The position numbers were made by a program, and so were the translations under genes. A stretch of 5,641 nt of DNA from Nitrospirota bacterium. GTDB taxonomy: Bacteria > Nitrospirota > Thermodesulfovibrionia > UBA6902 > BMS3Bbin08. Location: positions 1 through 5,641 of the forward strand of contig DAOVVO010000088.1 of assembly GCA_030637135.1 (NCBI GenBank), in the 5' to 3' direction. How positions within the stretch are numbered: position 1 is the stretch's first letter; each line of letters begins with the position of its first letter. Below the pieces are notes generated by a model, which was given only the letters and a program-made list of their open reading frames with translations, did not search any database and was not told where the DNA came from. Shown piece by piece: positions 5,458-5,641 of the stretch.

Positions 5458-5641
5458 ATGAGTGATATAAGTTTCCTGATGCCAGACATAACAAAAGTCA
5501 ACGCTATGATGAAAATGACCTCATTGATTTCTCACATGTCGCTTAGGCATTACCTTACTGCAATGGATTTTTCACTGAAAAGCCTCTACATGACTGGATA
5601 TGTAGCAAATTATTGATGCTGGATAAAATATACAGGACAAA
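5458..5641 (+). pseudogene. Decayed response-regulator receiver-domain fragment (tentative)
   Basis: A 52-codon frame (ATG at 5458, TGA at 5614-5616) on the plus strand has no Shine-Dalgarno and is not a convincing gene. It nevertheless contains FLMPD (residues 6-10) and LKSLYMTGYVAN (40-51). These recall the D-V-x-M-P-x-M-x-G and K-V-L-Y-M-S-G-Y-T-x-N segments of CheY-like receiver domains in hybrid histidine kinases. After a shift to the next frame, the downstream bases read IIDAG, a stop, then NIQDK, resembling the usual L-D-x-G-x-N-F-I-Q-K-P-F ending. The interval between the two motifs is roughly ten residues longer than normal, and the phosphoacceptor region is degenerate. I read it as a mutated remnant continuing beyond the right edge. 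Chance resemblance cannot be excluded. Confidence 0.4.

Overview
The window carries a heme-biosynthesis cluster, all on the minus strand. In transcription order it reads hemW (5397-4195), a radical SAM/SPASM gene of the AhbD (heme b synthase) type (4086-3001), hemE (2811-1762), hemH (1569-568) and the first 137 codons of a HemY-type protoporphyrinogen oxidase (411-1), which runs off the left edge. The radical SAM proteins, the AhbD-like gene and the moderately AT-rich composition suggest an anaerobic or microaerophilic bacterium. By feel of the protein sequences it resembles Nitrospirota or Desulfobacterota-like lineages, but that placement is inference and nothing in the window proves it.

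Functionally, HemE makes coproporphyrinogen III. HemY and HemH cover porphyrinogen oxidation and iron insertion, AhbD-type enzymes turn iron-coproporphyrin III into heme b, and HemW-type proteins are heme chaperones. No coproporphyrinogen oxidase (HemN or HemF) and no HemQ/ChdC is present in the window. HemE, HemY, HemH and the AhbD-like enzyme could therefore form an O2-independent variant of the coproporphyrin route, with AhbD in the place of ChdC. The ferrochelatase motifs, however, look like the protoporphyrin-type family, so this remains a hypothesis.

The clearest non-genic structure is a 174-bp element at 2826-2999 between the AhbD-like gene and hemE. It has 12-bp terminal inverted repeats (11 of 12 matching), a flanking TTTA duplication and a nested internal hairpin, which is the anatomy of a MITE-like non-autonomous transposon. 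It sits in the stop codon of the upstream gene and immediately before the Shine-Dalgarno of hemE. Removing the element with one TTTA copy restores a stop codon and an 11-base gap to hemE, so it appears to have split a tight operon without breaking either reading frame.

Other non-coding stretches are short. Positions 412-567 hold nothing convincing beyond the hemY ribosome-binding site. Positions 1570-1761 hold an imperfect hairpin and a weak promoter-like match ahead of hemH. Positions 4087-4194 hold AT-rich -10-like hexamers and a 7-bp inverted repeat just before the AhbD-like start. To the right of hemW (5398-5641) there is no intact gene, but the plus strand carries what looks like a decayed response-regulator receiver fragment running off the right edge.
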